Both the position numbers and the translations under genes were made by a program. Of a DNA stretch of 36,435 nt, positions 1 to 7,878 are shown in pieces. The notes under the pieces were generated by a model, which was given only the letters and a program-made list of their open reading frames with translations, made no database searches and was not told the origin of the DNA. Each line of letters begins with the position of its first letter. The first letter of the stretch is position 1. Origin of the DNA: JBKBRC01 sp046292345 (lineage in GTDB: Bacteria > Bacteroidota > Rhodothermia > Rhodothermales > Rubricoccaceae). The DNA lies in the NCBI GenBank assembly GCA_046292345.1, contig JBKBRC010000027.1, positions 1-36,435 on the forward strand, read 5' to 3'.

Positions 1-79
1 CGGAGCGGTCGTTCGGAGTCGCCTGGCCGCTGCCTGGTCAAGCGGCGGTGTGCCCTGCGAATTCGATCTGTCTTACCGC

Positions 80-111
80 TGTCTTGCAGGTCGATTGTCT
101 TGCAGGTCGAT
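80..111. repeat. 16-bp tandem direct repeat, two perfect copies
   Basis: TGTCTTGCAGGTCGAT is present at 80-95 and again at 96-111, ending 7 bp before the stop codon of the tyrosine recombinase. A degenerate third unit (CTGTCTTACCGC) lies just before it. It may be part of an attachment or binding region, or a simple duplication. The rest of 1-118 shows no gene. Confidence 0.8.
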
Positions 112-118
112 GGAATCC

Positions 119-1087
119 TTATAGGTCAATGAAATCTGCGGCGCTATTCGCCAGCCGGTCCCGCTGGTGAACGTAGAGCATAGTCGTGTCCAGGTTTTTG
201 TGGCGGGCGTGCGCCTGCACCTGCTGGACTGTCGCGCCCGCCTCGATGGCGAGCGTACACCCCGTATGACGAAGTGTATGCGCGCCTATTTCTTTGTCCA
301 ATCCTGCACTCAAAGCACATCTTTTAACAATAGAATATATTGAATGACCGGAGAGCCTTCTGCCTTTGCTGTTAGGGCTCACGGATCGCCATACTGGCCC
401 ACACGACCATCCATTTGAATTATTGTATTTTATAATGTCTTCTGCTAATTCTGAATTTAGCTTGATGTACTGGTTTTCACCGCCTTTGGTAGAAGGGAGC
501 CGGAGCGTCCAGTAGCCGCCGCTGCGCGTGAGGTGCTCGAGATCCATTCCGGCCGCCTCGGACCGCCGGAGCACCCCGTGCAGCAGCGTCCGGATGAGCA
601 GCTCGTCTCGCTGCGCGCTCGGCCGGTCGCTCCGGGCAGCCTCTATGAGGCGCCTAGCCTGTTCGCGGGTCAGCACGTGCAAGAGGCGGTCTCGGCGGGA
701 GGCGCGCATCGTCCGGCGCACGAGCTGGCGGTCGGCCGGGTTGTGCGTCACGATTCCCAGGGCAAGAAGCCAGTTGTAAAAACCTCTCAGTGCTGCCGTC
801 CGTCGCTGGATGCTTGCCGCCGACTGACCGGCCTGTCGCATGAACTCGAGATGAGCGTTCACATCTACGAATGTCACTGCGCGAGCGGTGCCAGTGCGGA
901 TGTCGTCTGCGCCGAAGAACTGTACGAGATCGTTTCGGTATCCGCGACGAGTATTGGGCCGGTCGAACCGAAGCAGAAAGAGCTCGAGCAGGTTGGCGCG
1001 CTCGGGATGCTCAATGGGCGCAGGGACGCCCGCAGGCTCGGCCGAACGAACAATGATTTCGGTGCGAGTGGCGGCGTCTTCTTGCAT
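119..1087 (-). CDS. tyrosine recombinase / integrase (phage- or plasmid-type Xer-like)
   Basis: This 322-residue protein should cut and rejoin DNA at a specific site through a covalent 3'-phosphotyrosine. An N-terminal SAM-like core-binding domain (about residues 31-115) is followed by the catalytic domain. The expected residues are visible: Arg174 (GVLRRSE), Lys201 (STKGG), His270 and Arg273 (HTLRHT), His296 (ARHKN) and nucleophile Tyr305 (LYVHQ). The ATG start at 1085-1087 lies 29 bp from a perfect inverted repeat that could be its target or operator. Base composition is mosaic: the part encoding roughly residues 203-262 (about 301-480) is AT-rich, while both flanks are GC-rich. It stands alone with no other element gene beside it. 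It may be a host Xer, a multimer resolvase or an integrase remnant. The family is certain; the role is not. Confidence 0.93.
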   Translation of the reverse strand: MQEDAATRTEIIVRSAEPAGVPAPIEHPERANLLELFLLRFDRPNTRRGYRNDLVQFFGADDIRTGTARAVTFVDVNAHLEFMRQAGQSAASIQRRTAALRGFYNWLLALGIVTHNPADRQLVRRTMRASRRDRLLHVLTREQARRLIEAARSDRPSAQRDELLIRTLLHGVLRRSEAAGMDLEHLTRSGGYWTLRLPSTKGGENQYIKLNSELAEDIIKYNNSNGWSCGPVWRSVSPNSKGRRLSGHSIYSIVKRCALSAGLDKEIGAHTLRHTGCTLAIEAGATVQQVQAHARHKNLDTTMLYVHQRDRLANSAADFIDL

Positions 1088-1116
1088 CGGAGTTGGGGTT
1101 GCGGGAACGGGTTCTG

Positions 1117-1150
1117 TCTACTTTTGATAATAACACTTATCAAAAGTAGA
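1117..1150. promoter_or_regulatory. perfect 14-bp inverted repeat with 6-bp centre, dif-like
   Basis: Arms TCTACTTTTGATAA (1117-1130) and TTATCAAAAGTAGA (1137-1150) are perfect reverse complements around the 6-bp centre TAACAC. The inner part, ATAA-N6-TTAT with 11-bp arms, has the geometry of Xer/dif sites. In known dif sites the recombinases bind 11-bp arms around a 6-bp crossover region, and the right arm begins TTAT. It is AT-rich in a GC-rich setting and lies directly upstream of the recombinase gene. It could instead be an operator controlling that gene. Confidence 0.75.
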
Positions 1151-1181
1151 AACCAGCCGAGGGCCTCTGCGGCGACACTCG

Positions 1182-2303
1182 TCAGGTGCGCCGCGGGCCC
1201 CCCGTGCGGCCGGAGAGCGCCTGCCCGGAGCTGGCGTCGAACACGTGCAGCTTGTCGAGGTCGGCGCGGAGCATGAGCGGACGGCCCGCTTCAGGCAGCA
1301 CCTGTGGTTCGACGCGCGCCACGACGGCGTGGCTGCCGGCGTGTGCGTACAGTACGACTTCGTTGCCCATCGGCTCGACCACGTCGAGCTCGAACGCGAG
1401 CGGCTCGCTCAGGCGGCGCGACGCCGGCGCGTGGCCGTCCACGTACAGGTCTTCGGGCCGGATGCCCAGTTCGGCCGCGCCGGCGTCGCGCCCGAAGCCT
1501 TCGGGCAGCGGCAGCACGAGCCCCTCGGCGCTGCGAAAGCGCACGCTCCCGCCCGCCGAATCGAGCGAGCCGGCGAGCAGGTTCATCGACGGCGAGCCGA
1601 TGAACGTGGCGACGAACGTGTTGGCAGGCGCGTCGTAAAGCTCGAGCGGCGGCGCGATCTGCTGCACGTGGCCGTCTCTCAGGACCACGATGCGGTCACC
1701 CATCGTCATCGCCTCCACCTGGTCGTGCGTCACGTAGACCATCGTGGCGCCGAGGTGCCGGTGCAGCTTCGAGATCTCCGTGCGCGTCTGCACGCGCAGC
1801 TTGGCGTCGAGGTTCGAGAGCGGCTCGTCGAACAGGAAGACCGCCGGCTTGCGCACGATCGCGCGCCCGAGCGCCACGCGTTGCCGCTGCCCGCCCGACA
1901 TCTCCTTCGGCTTGCGCCCGAGCACCTCACGTAGCCCCAGGATGTCGGCGGCGCGCTCGACGCGCTCGGTGATCTCCGCCTTCGAGTACTTGCGCAGCTT
2001 GAGCCCGAACGCCATGTTGTCGAACACGGTCATGTGCGGATAGAGCGCGTAGTTCTGGAAGACCATTGCAATGTCGCGGTCTTTGGGCGCCACGTCGTTC
2101 ACGACCCGGTCGCCGATGCGCAGCGTGCCGCTGCTGATCGCCTCGAGGCCCGCGATCATGCGCAGCGTCGTGCTCTTGCCGCAGCCCGAGGGCCCCACGA
2201 GCACGACAAACTCCCCGTCCTCGATCGTGAACGTCGCGTCGTGCACACCGACGTGCCCGTTGTCGTACACCTTGCGGACGTGATCTAGCGTTACGCTGGC
2301 CAT
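1182..2303 (-). CDS. ABC transporter ATP-binding protein, MalK/UgpC/MsmK type
   Basis: This 373-residue ATPase probably energises uptake of a sugar or glycerol phosphate through a binding-protein-dependent importer. It has Walker A (GPSGCGKST, near residue 37), the ABC signature (MSGGQRQR), Walker B with D-loop (FLFDEPLSNLDAKLR), the switch His (YVTHDQ), and a C-terminal TOBE/MalK-like domain of about 130 residues typical of CUT1-type ATPases, which are often shared between transporters. No permease or binding-protein gene is next to it, so it may serve transporters encoded elsewhere. It diverges from a kinase-like gene, and a LacI-type regulator follows that gene, which fits carbohydrate use. 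The ATG start (2301-2303) gives the normal family N-terminus. Confidence 0.93.
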   Translation of the reverse strand: MASVTLDHVRKVYDNGHVGVHDATFTIEDGEFVVLVGPSGCGKSTTLRMIAGLEAISSGTLRIGDRVVNDVAPKDRDIAMVFQNYALYPHMTVFDNMAFGLKLRKYSKAEITERVERAADILGLREVLGRKPKEMSGGQRQRVALGRAIVRKPAVFLFDEPLSNLDAKLRVQTRTEISKLHRHLGATMVYVTHDQVEAMTMGDRIVVLRDGHVQQIAPPLELYDAPANTFVATFIGSPSMNLLAGSLDSAGGSVRFRSAEGLVLPLPEGFGRDAGAAELGIRPEDLYVDGHAPASRRLSEPLAFELDVVEPMGNEVVLYAHAGSHAVVARVEPQVLPEAGRPLMLRADLDKLHVFDASSGQALSGRTGGPRRT

Positions 2304-2367
2304 TTGCGAACGATGGGGTTGAGGCGAGCCGGCAAGATAGGGGCGGCCGGCCGCGCCGGGAAGCGCT

Positions 2368-2375
2368 TACATTTG
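2368..2375 (+). promoter_or_regulatory. candidate -7 element for the kinase-like gene
   Basis: TACATTTG matches the Bacteroidota -7 consensus TAnnTTTG exactly and lies 34 nt before the ATG at 2410. No TTG is present 20-21 nt upstream, so the promoter is only partly supported. Confidence 0.45.
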
Positions 2376-2409
2376 AAAGCCCGTCCCAGCGCCTTCCCCG
2401 GCCCCCTTC

Positions 2410-3273
2410 ATGTCAGATGCCTCTCCGCCCGCCGACCGCCCCACCGTGCTCGCGGTCGGGGCGCTTTACACCGGCAGCGCGCGCGGGCTTCGCGCGGACC
2501 TGCGCAGCGCCGAGGCGCTCGGGTTACACGCCGAGCCGATCTGTACAGCCCTCGTCATGGCCAGCCACGGCCGCGTGACCGACGTCACCGACGTCCCTGC
2601 AGACACGGTCGCGGCGCAGCTCGAGCACGTGCAGCACGTCCGTCGCATTGCCGGCGCGAGCATCGGGATCCTGGCCGGGCATAAGACGGTCGAGGTCGTG
2701 ATGGGCGCCGCGAAAGCGCTCGGCGTCCCCGTCGTGCTCAACGTCGTCGCCTCGGGGCCCAGCGGCGAGACCGTGCTCACAGCGCGCGGCATCGACGCGC
2801 TCTCGGAGCGTCTCGGCGTGCCCGACCTCGTCACGCTCAACCGCGCCGACGCCGAACTCGTCACCGGGGGCGAGATCCAGTCGCTCGACGACGCGCAGGT
2901 GGCCGCTCAGCGTATCGCCGGGCGCGGCGCGCGGCGCGTCGTGATCCGCTGCGGGACGCTGCCCTACCGCTTCTACGACCCGGCCGACGACCCTGGCATG
3001 CCCGGCGGCGACGGGCAGCCCGAGCGCCTCTACTTCGACCTGTACTACGACGGCGAGGACTTCGCGCTGTTCGAGGCGCCGCTCCTGCCGGGCGAGGCGC
3101 CCTCGGGCGCGGCGAGCCTGTTCTGCATGGCCGCCCTCGAGGGGCTCGTCGCCGGGCGCGACCCGCTCGAGGCGCTCCAGTCGGCCAAGCGCCACGCCAC
3201 CGAGGGCGTCCGGCATACCGGGGAGGCGGACGTCTTCGCCTTCGACTGGAAGCGCGGCGCGGCTCAGAAGTAA
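2410..3273 (+). CDS. ThiD/pyridoxal-kinase-like protein of the ribokinase superfamily, atypical active site
   Basis: This 287-residue protein has the fold pattern of hydroxymethylpyrimidine or pyridoxal kinases: an N-terminal VLAVGALYTGSARG segment where ThiD has its GxDxxGGAG motif, an internal VLNVVAS strand, and PDLVTLNRADAELVTG resembling the ThiD 'TPN..EA..L' segment. The C-terminal anion-hole loop, normally GTG(C/D), reads GEAPSGAAS (near residue 240). The Gly-rich turn is altered and the usual catalytic Cys/Asp is missing. The start of the N-terminal motif also lacks its Asp. It may phosphorylate something else, or may have lost kinase activity and act as a sensor. It lies between an ABC ATPase and a LacI regulator. 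Fold assignment is moderately sure; substrate is unknown. Confidence 0.75.
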   Translation: MSDASPPADRPTVLAVGALYTGSARGLRADLRSAEALGLHAEPICTALVMASHGRVTDVTDVPADTVAAQLEHVQHVRRIAGASIGILAGHKTVEVVMGAAKALGVPVVLNVVASGPSGETVLTARGIDALSERLGVPDLVTLNRADAELVTGGEIQSLDDAQVAAQRIAGRGARRVVIRCGTLPYRFYDPADDPGMPGGDGQPERLYFDLYYDGEDFALFEAPLLPGEAPSGAASLFCMAALEGLVAGRDPLEALQSAKRHATEGVRHTGEADVFAFDWKRGAAQK

Positions 3274-3289
3274 CATTAGCTTAGCGCGT

Positions 3290-3323
3290 GCCCCCGGTCT
3301 CCTGAATTACAAAGTCCGGGGGC
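3290..3323. other. inverted repeat between the kinase-like gene and the LacI gene
   Basis: GCCCCCGG (3290-3297) and CCGGGGGC (3316-3323) pair across an 18-nt AT-richer loop. No T-run follows, so it is not a standard intrinsic terminator. It could be an attenuating hairpin or an operator for the regulator gene downstream. Confidence 0.4.
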
Positions 3324-3357
3324 CGAATCATCCGGGCCAAAGGCCTCCCGTCTTTCC

Positions 3358-4398
3358 ATGCCGAACCGGTCTGCCTCCAGCTCGCACCGCGTCACGATCT
3401 ACGACGTCGCCGCCGAGGCGGGCGTGGCCATCTCGACCGTCTCGCGCGTGCTCAACGGCTCGCCCGAGGTCTCGGAGCAGACGCGCGAGCGCGTGCAGGC
3501 GGTCATCGAGAAGCTACGCTTCCAGCCGCAGCGCATCGCGCGCACGCTTGCGCAGCAGAGCACGGTCTCGCTCGCCGTGGCGATGCCCTCGGCCACGTCG
3601 CTCTTCTACGTCGAGGTGCTCAAGGGGGTCAAGGACGTGCTCCGCGAGCGCGACATCGATCTGCTGCTGTGCAACCTTGGCTCGGTGGCGCCCAACCAGA
3701 CGCTCCAGCGCTTCCTCAGCCGCGGCGCGGTAGGCAGCCTGCTGCTGGCCTCGCTCCCCGTGGACGCGGCGCTCGCCGAGCAGCTGCTCCGGATGCACGC
3801 GCCCGTGGTGCTGCTCGGCAGCCGCTACGAGGGCTTCGACGAGTTCTACTGGGACGACGAGGGCGGCGCGCGCCTGGCCACGCGCCACCTGATCGGCCTC
3901 GGCCACAGGCGCATCGGCATGATCTCGGCCCATCCGTGGAGCTACAACGCCGAGGGGCGCCTGCGGGGCTACCGCATGGCGCTCGAGGAAGCCGGCCTGC
4001 CGTTCGACCCCGAGCTGGTCGTCACCGGCGAGACGCGTAAGCATGCCGGCTACTCTGAGGAAGCCGGCGCCGAGGCTATGGCCAAGCTGATGGCCATGCC
4101 CGAACGCCCGACGGCTGTCTTCGCCTCGTCGGACGTGCAGGCCTACGGCGCCTACGCCTACGCGCGCGACAACTCGATCCGCGTCCCGCGCGACGTCTCG
4201 CTCGTCGGCTACGACAACCTCAAGCTGAGCCGCTACCTCGATCTCACGACCGTCGACCAGCGCATGTACGAGGCGGGGCGCGAGGCCACGCAGCGCCTGC
4301 TCGCGCGCATGCGCGAACCTGAGACCGCCCCGCGCACGCAGGAGATTCCGCTCACACTCGTCGAGCGTGGCTCGACGGCGCCGCCGCGCGCGCGCTAG
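3358..4398 (+). CDS. LacI-family transcriptional regulator
   Basis: This 346-residue repressor-type regulator has an N-terminal LacI helix-turn-helix (TIYDVAAEAGVAISTVSRVLNG, residues about 13-34) with its hinge helix (QPQRIARTLAQ). A periplasmic-binding-like effector domain follows, with the family's C-terminal pattern (PRDVSLVGYDNLKLSRYLDLTTVDQ). It probably binds a sugar and controls nearby transport genes; the divergent ABC ATPase and the kinase-like gene are the obvious candidates. The ATG at 3358 gives a normal N-terminus. The stop codon is 31 nt before the purC start, so the two genes may be co-transcribed, although purC has no evident functional tie to it. Confidence 0.93.
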   Translation: MPNRSASSSHRVTIYDVAAEAGVAISTVSRVLNGSPEVSEQTRERVQAVIEKLRFQPQRIARTLAQQSTVSLAVAMPSATSLFYVEVLKGVKDVLRERDIDLLLCNLGSVAPNQTLQRFLSRGAVGSLLLASLPVDAALAEQLLRMHAPVVLLGSRYEGFDEFYWDDEGGARLATRHLIGLGHRRIGMISAHPWSYNAEGRLRGYRMALEEAGLPFDPELVVTGETRKHAGYSEEAGAEAMAKLMAMPERPTAVFASSDVQAYGAYAYARDNSIRVPRDVSLVGYDNLKLSRYLDLTTVDQRMYEAGREATQRLLARMREPETAPRTQEIPLTLVERGSTAPPRAR

Positions 4399-4429
4399 CT
4401 TCGGCGCTCCGCCCGCCTGCAGCGCCCCG

Positions 4430-5383
4430 ATGCCCGGCCTTCCTCCGCCGCTCGTCTCGACCGATCTTCAGCACGCCCTCGGCGCCGCTGCGCGCTACCG
4501 CGGCAAGGTCCGCGACACGTACGACCTCGGCGACGGCCGCCTCGTGCTCGTCACGACCGACCGCCTCTCGGCCTTCGACCACGTGCTCCGGCAGGCGATC
4601 CCGCTCAAAGGGCAGGTCCTGAACGGCGTCGCGGCGTACTTCTTCGCACGCACGCGCGAGGCGGCGCCCAACCACGTGCTCGCCGTGCCCGATCCCAACG
4701 TGACGCTCGCCGTCCGCTGCGCGCCACTCCCTATCGAGTTCGTCGTACGCGGTTACCTCGCCGGGCACGCCTGGCGGACCTACCGCGCCGGCGGGCGCGC
4801 GCTCTGCGGCGTGGCACTGCCCGATGGGCTCCGCGAGGCCGAGCGCCTGCCCGAGCCCATCCTCACGCCTACCACCAAGGCAACCGGGGGCCACGACGAG
4901 GACATCACGCCCGACGAGATCCTCCGCCGCGGCCTGCTCGACGAAGTCACGCTCCGCGAGGCCGAGGGGCTTGCGCGGCGCCTTTTCGATGCCGGCACTG
5001 CGCTCGCCGCCGAGCGCGGCCTGCTGCTCGTCGACACGAAGTACGAGTTCGGGCGGGCGCCCGACGGCCGCCTGCTCGTGATCGACGAAGTGCACACGCC
5101 TGACTCCTCGCGCTACTACTACGCCGAGGGCTACGAGGCGCGCCTCGAGCGCGGCGTGCCGCAGCGTCAGCTCTCGAAGGAGTTCGTGCGCGAGTGGCTC
5201 ATCGGGCAGGGCTTTCAGGGGCGCCCCGGTGAGACGCTCCCCGATCTCCCGGAGGACTTCGTCGAGGCTGTCTCGTCGCGCTACGTCGAGCTGTACGAGC
5301 ACGTCACGGGCGAGGCGTTCGTGCCTGACATGGCTCCCGACCCCGAGGCGCGCATCCTCGCCGCACTGCGCGAGGTCCTCTGA
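4430..5383 (+). CDS. purC: phosphoribosylaminoimidazole-succinocarboxamide synthase
   Basis: SAICAR synthase joins aspartate to CAIR with ATP in de novo purine synthesis in the cytoplasm. The 317-residue protein shows the family's N-terminal GKVRDTYDLGDGRLVLVTTDRLSAFD, the middle EFVVRGYLAGHAW segment, and EVHTPDSSRYY near the C-terminal third. It is the longer form (about 300 residues) seen in eukaryotes and many bacteria. An in-frame upstream GTG would overlap the LacI gene and add a low-complexity Arg-rich leader, so the ATG at 4430 is preferred; it gives MPGLPPPLVST, typical for this form. It converges with the amidohydrolase gene 45 nt downstream, with no clear terminator between. Confidence 0.96.
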   Translation: MPGLPPPLVSTDLQHALGAAARYRGKVRDTYDLGDGRLVLVTTDRLSAFDHVLRQAIPLKGQVLNGVAAYFFARTREAAPNHVLAVPDPNVTLAVRCAPLPIEFVVRGYLAGHAWRTYRAGGRALCGVALPDGLREAERLPEPILTPTTKATGGHDEDITPDEILRRGLLDEVTLREAEGLARRLFDAGTALAAERGLLLVDTKYEFGRAPDGRLLVIDEVHTPDSSRYYYAEGYEARLERGVPQRQLSKEFVREWLIGQGFQGRPGETLPDLPEDFVEAVSSRYVELYEHVTGEAFVPDMAPDPEARILAALREVL

Positions 5384-5428
5384 GGGCACTCCGCCGACGG
5401 CCTCCCCGTGGCAGGCGGGCGTTCTGCG

Positions 5429-6253
5429 CTAGGGCGCCTCTCCCCGGAGCCGGTACAGGGCGGGCCGGCGTCCGGCGAGCAGGTCGTTGTACGGGTTGAG
5501 GCGCTTGTCACGCGCCTCGCGCGGGTCGATCTCGGCCGAGATCCAGCCCGCAGCGTCCCGCCCGGCCTCGGCCAGGACGTCGCCGTGCGGACCACAGATG
5601 CGGCTGCGGCCGATGAACGAGAGCGTGCCGCGCGTGTTGGCCTCCGTCCCGATGCGGTTAGCCGTCGCCGTAAAGACGCGGTTCTCGCGCGCGCGAACCG
5701 GCATCGAGTCCGGGCAATGCGGGAGGACGAGGTTGGAGGGGTGCGCGATGACGTCAGCGCCGCCGAGCGCGAGCGTGCGCGCGGCCTCAGGGTAGTACCA
5801 GTCAAAGCAAATCATCATGCCCAGGCGGTAGCTGCGGCCGCGGCGGTCGGTGACGGTGAAGACTGGGAATCCGGTATCTCCAGGTGCGAAGTGAAGCGTC
5901 TCCTCGTAGAACAGATGCGTCTTGCGGTACGTCCCGAGCCACCCGCGCGGCGTGACGGCGACGGCGCTGTTGTAGCAGCGGCCGTCGGCGCTGCGCTCCG
6001 GCAGCCCGGCCACGATCGTGGCGCCGGTCTGCCGCGCCCACGCCTCGAGCGCGCGGCACGTCAGGCCGTCCGGAACGGGCTCAGCGAGCGCGTGCGCCTC
6101 AGCGGGATCCTCGAAGTAGTAGCCCGACGCGAACAGCTCCGGGAGCACGATCAGGTCGGCCTCTCCCGCTCCGCTCAGGGCAGCCGCGACGCGCTCGATG
6201 TTGGCCTCGACGGCGCCTCGCTGGAAGTCGTCCTGAAAAATGGAAAGGAACAA
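5429..6253 (-). CDS. nitrilase-superfamily carbon-nitrogen hydrolase
   Basis: This 274-residue enzyme hydrolyses a C-N amide or nitrile bond using a Glu-Lys-Cys triad. The triad is visible as Glu39 (VLPELF), Lys111 (TYRKTHLF) and Cys149 (MMICFDWYYPE). The family includes omega-amidases and N-carbamoylputrescine amidases; this one resembles the short omega-amidase-like group, but the substrate cannot be fixed from sequence. The only usable start is TTG at 6251-6253. No ATG or GTG is present in frame upstream, although the frame stays open through an AT-rich repeat. That repeat (6254-6294) is the presumed leader and promoter region. The preceding gene on the strand, pta, is in the same direction with an 80-nt spacer. 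Confidence 0.88.
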   Translation of the reverse strand: MFLSIFQDDFQRGAVEANIERVAAALSGAGEADLIVLPELFASGYYFEDPAEAHALAEPVPDGLTCRALEAWARQTGATIVAGLPERSADGRCYNSAVAVTPRGWLGTYRKTHLFYEETLHFAPGDTGFPVFTVTDRRGRSYRLGMMICFDWYYPEAARTLALGGADVIAHPSNLVLPHCPDSMPVRARENRVFTATANRIGTEANTRGTLSFIGRSRICGPHGDVLAEAGRDAAGWISAEIDPREARDKRLNPYNDLLAGRRPALYRLRGEAP

Positions 6254-6294
6254 TGCAATAACGGATTTTATTACAATAACGGACTTTACAACGG
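6254..6294. repeat. AT-rich tandem motif, CAATAACGG units
   Basis: CAATAACGG occurs at 6256-6264 (as TGCAATAACGG from 6254) and 6274-6282, with a shorter ACAACGG ending at 6294. It lies between pta and the amidohydrolase and is strikingly AT-rich for this genome. The same 11-mer TGCAATAACGG recurs at 11660-11670 and 19150-19160 inside genes. Confidence 0.75.
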
Positions 6295-6333
6295 CTTGAC
6301 CGGACCTGCTGCGGCGCGGCGCCTAGCGCGCGC

Positions 6334-7323
6334 CTAGCGCGGCGCGCGGGCGGCCGCCTGAATCGCCGTGATCACGGCCACGTTGACGATGTCCTCGGCG
6401 ACGGCGCCCCGCGAGAGATCGTTGGCCGGGAGCGCGAGCCCCTGCAGGACCGGCCCGTACGCCTCCGCTCCCCCGATCCACTGCGCGATCTTGTAGCCGA
6501 TGTTGCCCGCGTCGAGATCCGGGAAGACGAACACGTTGGCCTGTCCGGCCACGGGCGAGTCGGGCGCCTTGCGCCGGCCCACCTCGGGCACGAACGCGGC
6601 GTCGAACTGCAGCTCGCCGTCGAGCGCGAGCGCGGGCGCCTGCTCGCGCGCCCGGCGCACGGCCTCGCGCACGTGCTCCACGTTTGGGTGCTCGGCCGAG
6701 CCATGGGTGGAAAACGAGAGGAAAGCCACGCGTGGCGTCTCGCCCGTGAGCGCCTCGTGGTTGCGCGCCGCGTCGAGGCCGATCGAGGCGAGCTGCGCCG
6801 GATCGGGAGCGGGCATGACGCCGCAGTCGGCGAACGTGACCGCGCGCCCGTCCGGCAGCACCATCAGGAAGAACGACGACACGAGCGCCGAGCCCTCGGC
6901 GACGCCAAGCACCTGAATGGCGGCACGCACCACGTCCGGCGTCGGGTGCGCGGCGCCGGCGACCGAGCCGTCGGCGTCTCCCTCGGCGACCATGAGCGCG
7001 CCGAAGTAGAGCACATCGGCGGCTTGCTCGAGCGCCGCCTCGTATGTCAGGCCGCGGTGCTTGCGCCGGGCGAAGAGGCGCTGCGCGTACGCCTGCCGGC
7101 GCTCCGACGTAACGGGGTCGTGAACGGGGACCGCGGGCGGCAGCACGAGCCCGAGGGTCTCGGCACCGGCCCGGACGGCCTCGGGCCGCCCGAGCAGGAC
7201 CGGCCGCACGAGCTGCTGCGCGGCGAGCGTGCAGGCGGCCGTGATCGTGCGCGGGTCCTCGCCCTCCGGAAGCACGATCGTCTTCCGGAGGGCCCGCGCG
7301 CGAGCGTGGAGCGCGTCGATCAT
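6334..7323 (-). CDS. pta: phosphate acetyltransferase
   Basis: Pta interconverts acetyl-CoA and acetyl phosphate in central metabolism. The 329-residue protein matches the short catalytic-domain form without the N-terminal DRTGG/AAA-like extension found in E. coli Pta. Typical segments are TIVLPEGEDPRTITAA at the N-terminus, GALMVAEGDADGSVAGA in the middle, FADCGVMPAPDPAQLA, and the C-terminal NVFVFPDLDAGNIGYKIAQ with GPVLQGLALPANDLSRG. The ATG at 7321-7323 is 4 nt after the stop codon of the peroxiredoxin gene, so the two are very likely one transcript. No ackA is visible in the window. Confidence 0.96.
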   Translation of the reverse strand: MIDALHARARALRKTIVLPEGEDPRTITAACTLAAQQLVRPVLLGRPEAVRAGAETLGLVLPPAVPVHDPVTSERRQAYAQRLFARRKHRGLTYEAALEQAADVLYFGALMVAEGDADGSVAGAAHPTPDVVRAAIQVLGVAEGSALVSSFFLMVLPDGRAVTFADCGVMPAPDPAQLASIGLDAARNHEALTGETPRVAFLSFSTHGSAEHPNVEHVREAVRRAREQAPALALDGELQFDAAFVPEVGRRKAPDSPVAGQANVFVFPDLDAGNIGYKIAQWIGGAEAYGPVLQGLALPANDLSRGAVAEDIVNVAVITAIQAAARAPR

Positions 7324-7327
7324 GGCG

Positions 7328-7804
7328 TCAGGCGTTCTCGACGGCGGCGAAGATGGCGTCGAAGTTCGGCTGCTGGCCTGCGTTGTCGAGCACCTCGGCG
7401 TAGACCACCTGGCCGCTCTGGTCGACCACGAACGCCGCGCGTTTGGCGATGCGGTCGAGCTTCATGGGCGTGAAATCGCGGTCGTACTTGGCGCCGTAGG
7501 CCGCGGCAACCTCCGCGTCGTGATCCGAGAGCAGGCGGAACGGGAAGCCATTGACCTTCTTGAACTCGGCGAGCGCGAACGGCGAGTCGGTCGAGAGACC
7601 GACCACGTCGGCGCCGAGGTCTTCGTAGCGGCCGTAGTCGTTGGCGACGGTGTTGAGCTCGGTCGTGCAGACGCTCGTGAAGGCGCCCGGGAAGAAGAGC
7701 AGGACGACTTTGCTGCTCTTGACGGCCTCAGAGAGCGTGAACGGCTGCATCGCGTCGTCGTAGAGCGTGAAGTCGGGGGCGGGCTGGCCGGTCTGGATTG
7801 CCAT
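7328..7804 (-). CDS. AhpC/TSA-family peroxiredoxin, single-cysteine type
   Basis: This 158-residue thiol peroxidase reduces hydroperoxides. The peroxidatic site is PGAFTSVCTTEL with Cys46, preceded by the PAPDF start of the thioredoxin fold. A conserved Arg is in KRAAFVVD. No second cysteine is present, so it should work as a one-Cys enzyme needing an external thiol, as in the AhpE-like group. The ATG at 7802-7804 fits the family N-terminus; an open frame upstream of it is not conserved. It sits immediately upstream of pta on the same strand, probably as an operon. Confidence 0.93.
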   Translation of the reverse strand: MAIQTGQPAPDFTLYDDAMQPFTLSEAVKSSKVVLLFFPGAFTSVCTTELNTVANDYGRYEDLGADVVGLSTDSPFALAEFKKVNGFPFRLLSDHDAEVAAAYGAKYDRDFTPMKLDRIAKRAAFVVDQSGQVVYAEVLDNAGQQPNFDAIFAAVENA

Positions 7805-7878
7805 GGGCGGCAGGATGCGGGTGAGACGTGAGGGAGGGAAACGGAGCGAACGCCCGAGCGCGCCAGGCCCGGAGCGCG

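Noticed and set aside
4367..4429. Upstream GTG start for purC
   Set aside because: Overlaps the LacI gene and adds a non-conserved Arg-rich leader; ATG 4430 fits the family.
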